Below are positions 20,182-20,388 of a stretch of 20,388 nt of DNA, one piece after another. Every line of letters starts with the position of its first letter. Position 1 is the stretch's first letter. The notes beneath the pieces were generated by a model that was not told where the DNA came from, made no database searches, and saw only the letters and a list, made by a program, of their open reading frames with translations. The DNA is from a virus, in IMG/VR virus record IMGVR_UViG_3300025671_008664, positions 1 through 20,388 of that record; one strand, 5' to 3'. A program made the translations under genes and the position numbers.

Positions 20182-20341
20182 TTTCAATGTCAGAGAGTTT
20201 GATCTCACTGGGAACCTGACGATAAGATGTTTTCACCTCACCAGTGATCTCACAGATCTCTTCAAACATTTCAAAGTTACCTTCAGCAAATGCTGGAGTT
20301 GTTAAACAAAGAATAACAAAAAGACTACTTAGACTTTTCAT
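20144..20341 (-). CDS. Small exported protein on the minus strand
   Basis: This is the only gene read on the minus strand. The 65-residue product has a signal peptide MKSLSSLFVILCLTTPAFA with an AFA cleavage site. The mature part of about 46 residues (FEMFEEICEITGEVKTSYRQ and on) has one cysteine and alternating charged residues. A perfect AAGGAGG Shine-Dalgarno sequence lies on the minus strand about seven bases before the ATG, on plus-strand bases 20348-20354. That is stronger than most ribosome-binding sites here and is the main reason to believe the gene. It converges with the gene at 19411 and the two 3' ends overlap by 38 bases. It may belong to a minus-strand operon that continues beyond the window. 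Function is unknown. Confidence 0.7.
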   Translation of the reverse strand: MKSLSSLFVILCLTTPAFAEGNFEMFEEICEITGEVKTSYRQVPSEIKLSDIEIKSRTSLPTSSQ

Positions 20342-20365
20342 CTTCCAACCTCCTTAAAAAGTATT

Positions 20366-20381
20366 CTCGATCTTTGTCGAG
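20366..20381 (+). repeat. Short inverted repeat upstream of the minus-strand gene
   Basis: CTCGA (20366-20370), loop TCTTTG, TCGAG (20377-20381). It lies 25 bases upstream of the minus-strand start codon. It may be an operator or part of a leader; too little sequence remains to decide. Confidence 0.35.
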
Positions 20382-20388
20382 TTGGGAT

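Noticed and set aside
1-20388. Insertion sequence, integrase or attachment site
   Set aside because: No transposase or recombinase motif and no terminal inverted repeats or long direct repeats were seen.

Overview
This window looks like part of the genome of a T4-like cyanophage (a contractile-tailed phage of marine Synechococcus or Prochlorococcus). Four observations support this. Genes are packed almost end to end, with ATGA or TGATG stop/start overlaps. Several gene blocks are preceded by T4-type late promoter octamers (NATAAATA: TATAAATA at 16513, AATAAATA at 17282 and 18913; a CTAAATA variant at 684). Photosynthesis-linked phage genes are present (two high-light-inducible proteins and a plant-type ferredoxin). 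Many genes are very small. No terminase, capsid, tail or polymerase gene lies in the window, so the phage assignment is a strong inference, not proof. A marine cyanobacterial chromosome with a prophage-like island is the main alternative.

Layout. Positions 1-946 hold four small genes: a partial Phd/YefM-like protein, two unknown proteins and a coiled-coil protein with a late-type promoter. Positions 947-1213 have no gene. They hold three tandem hairpin units, then a strong intrinsic terminator whose loop contains a perfect -35 box, giving a promoter that points into the next block. Positions 1214-16493 are a single co-oriented run of 20 genes for surface polysaccharide: nucleotide-sugar enzymes (GDP-mannose 3,5-epimerase-like, UDP-sugar/GDP-mannose dehydrogenase family, a heptose-nucleotide set), at least six glycosyltransferase genes (two GT11, a GT-A enzyme, a two-domain enzyme, GT9-like, GT25), a methyltransferase, NAD synthetase, a mini M23 peptidase, and an unusual trio of SDR, MDR and a fused thiamine-diphosphate enzyme. 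Positions 16494-17064 hold a late promoter, a highly structured leader with two competing pairings, a small outer-membrane beta-barrel protein and a UUCG terminator. Positions 17065-18892 are a host-metabolism block: a 59-residue secreted or anchored peptide, Hli, ferredoxin, several tiny membrane or unknown ORFs, a 35-residue Hli and a peroxiredoxin, closed by a terminator. Positions 18893-20181 hold a late-promoter pair of membrane or structural-type unknowns. The window ends with a small exported protein on the minus strand.

How the parts fit. The early-type promoter at about 1161-1189 could drive the sugar block, while the T4-late octamers drive the beta-barrel, Hli and structural-type genes. 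The sugar block encodes both precursor supply and transfer, so the phage probably rebuilds part of the host surface glycan during infection. The beta-barrel may complete this remodelling. The ferredoxin, Hli and peroxiredoxin block fits maintenance of photosynthetic electron flow and protection from oxidative damage during infection. The least conventional parts are the hairpin array at 981-1135, the terminator/promoter overlay at 1153-1189, the bistable or pseudoknotted leader at 16526-16644, and the fused TPP enzyme with its two dehydrogenase neighbours.
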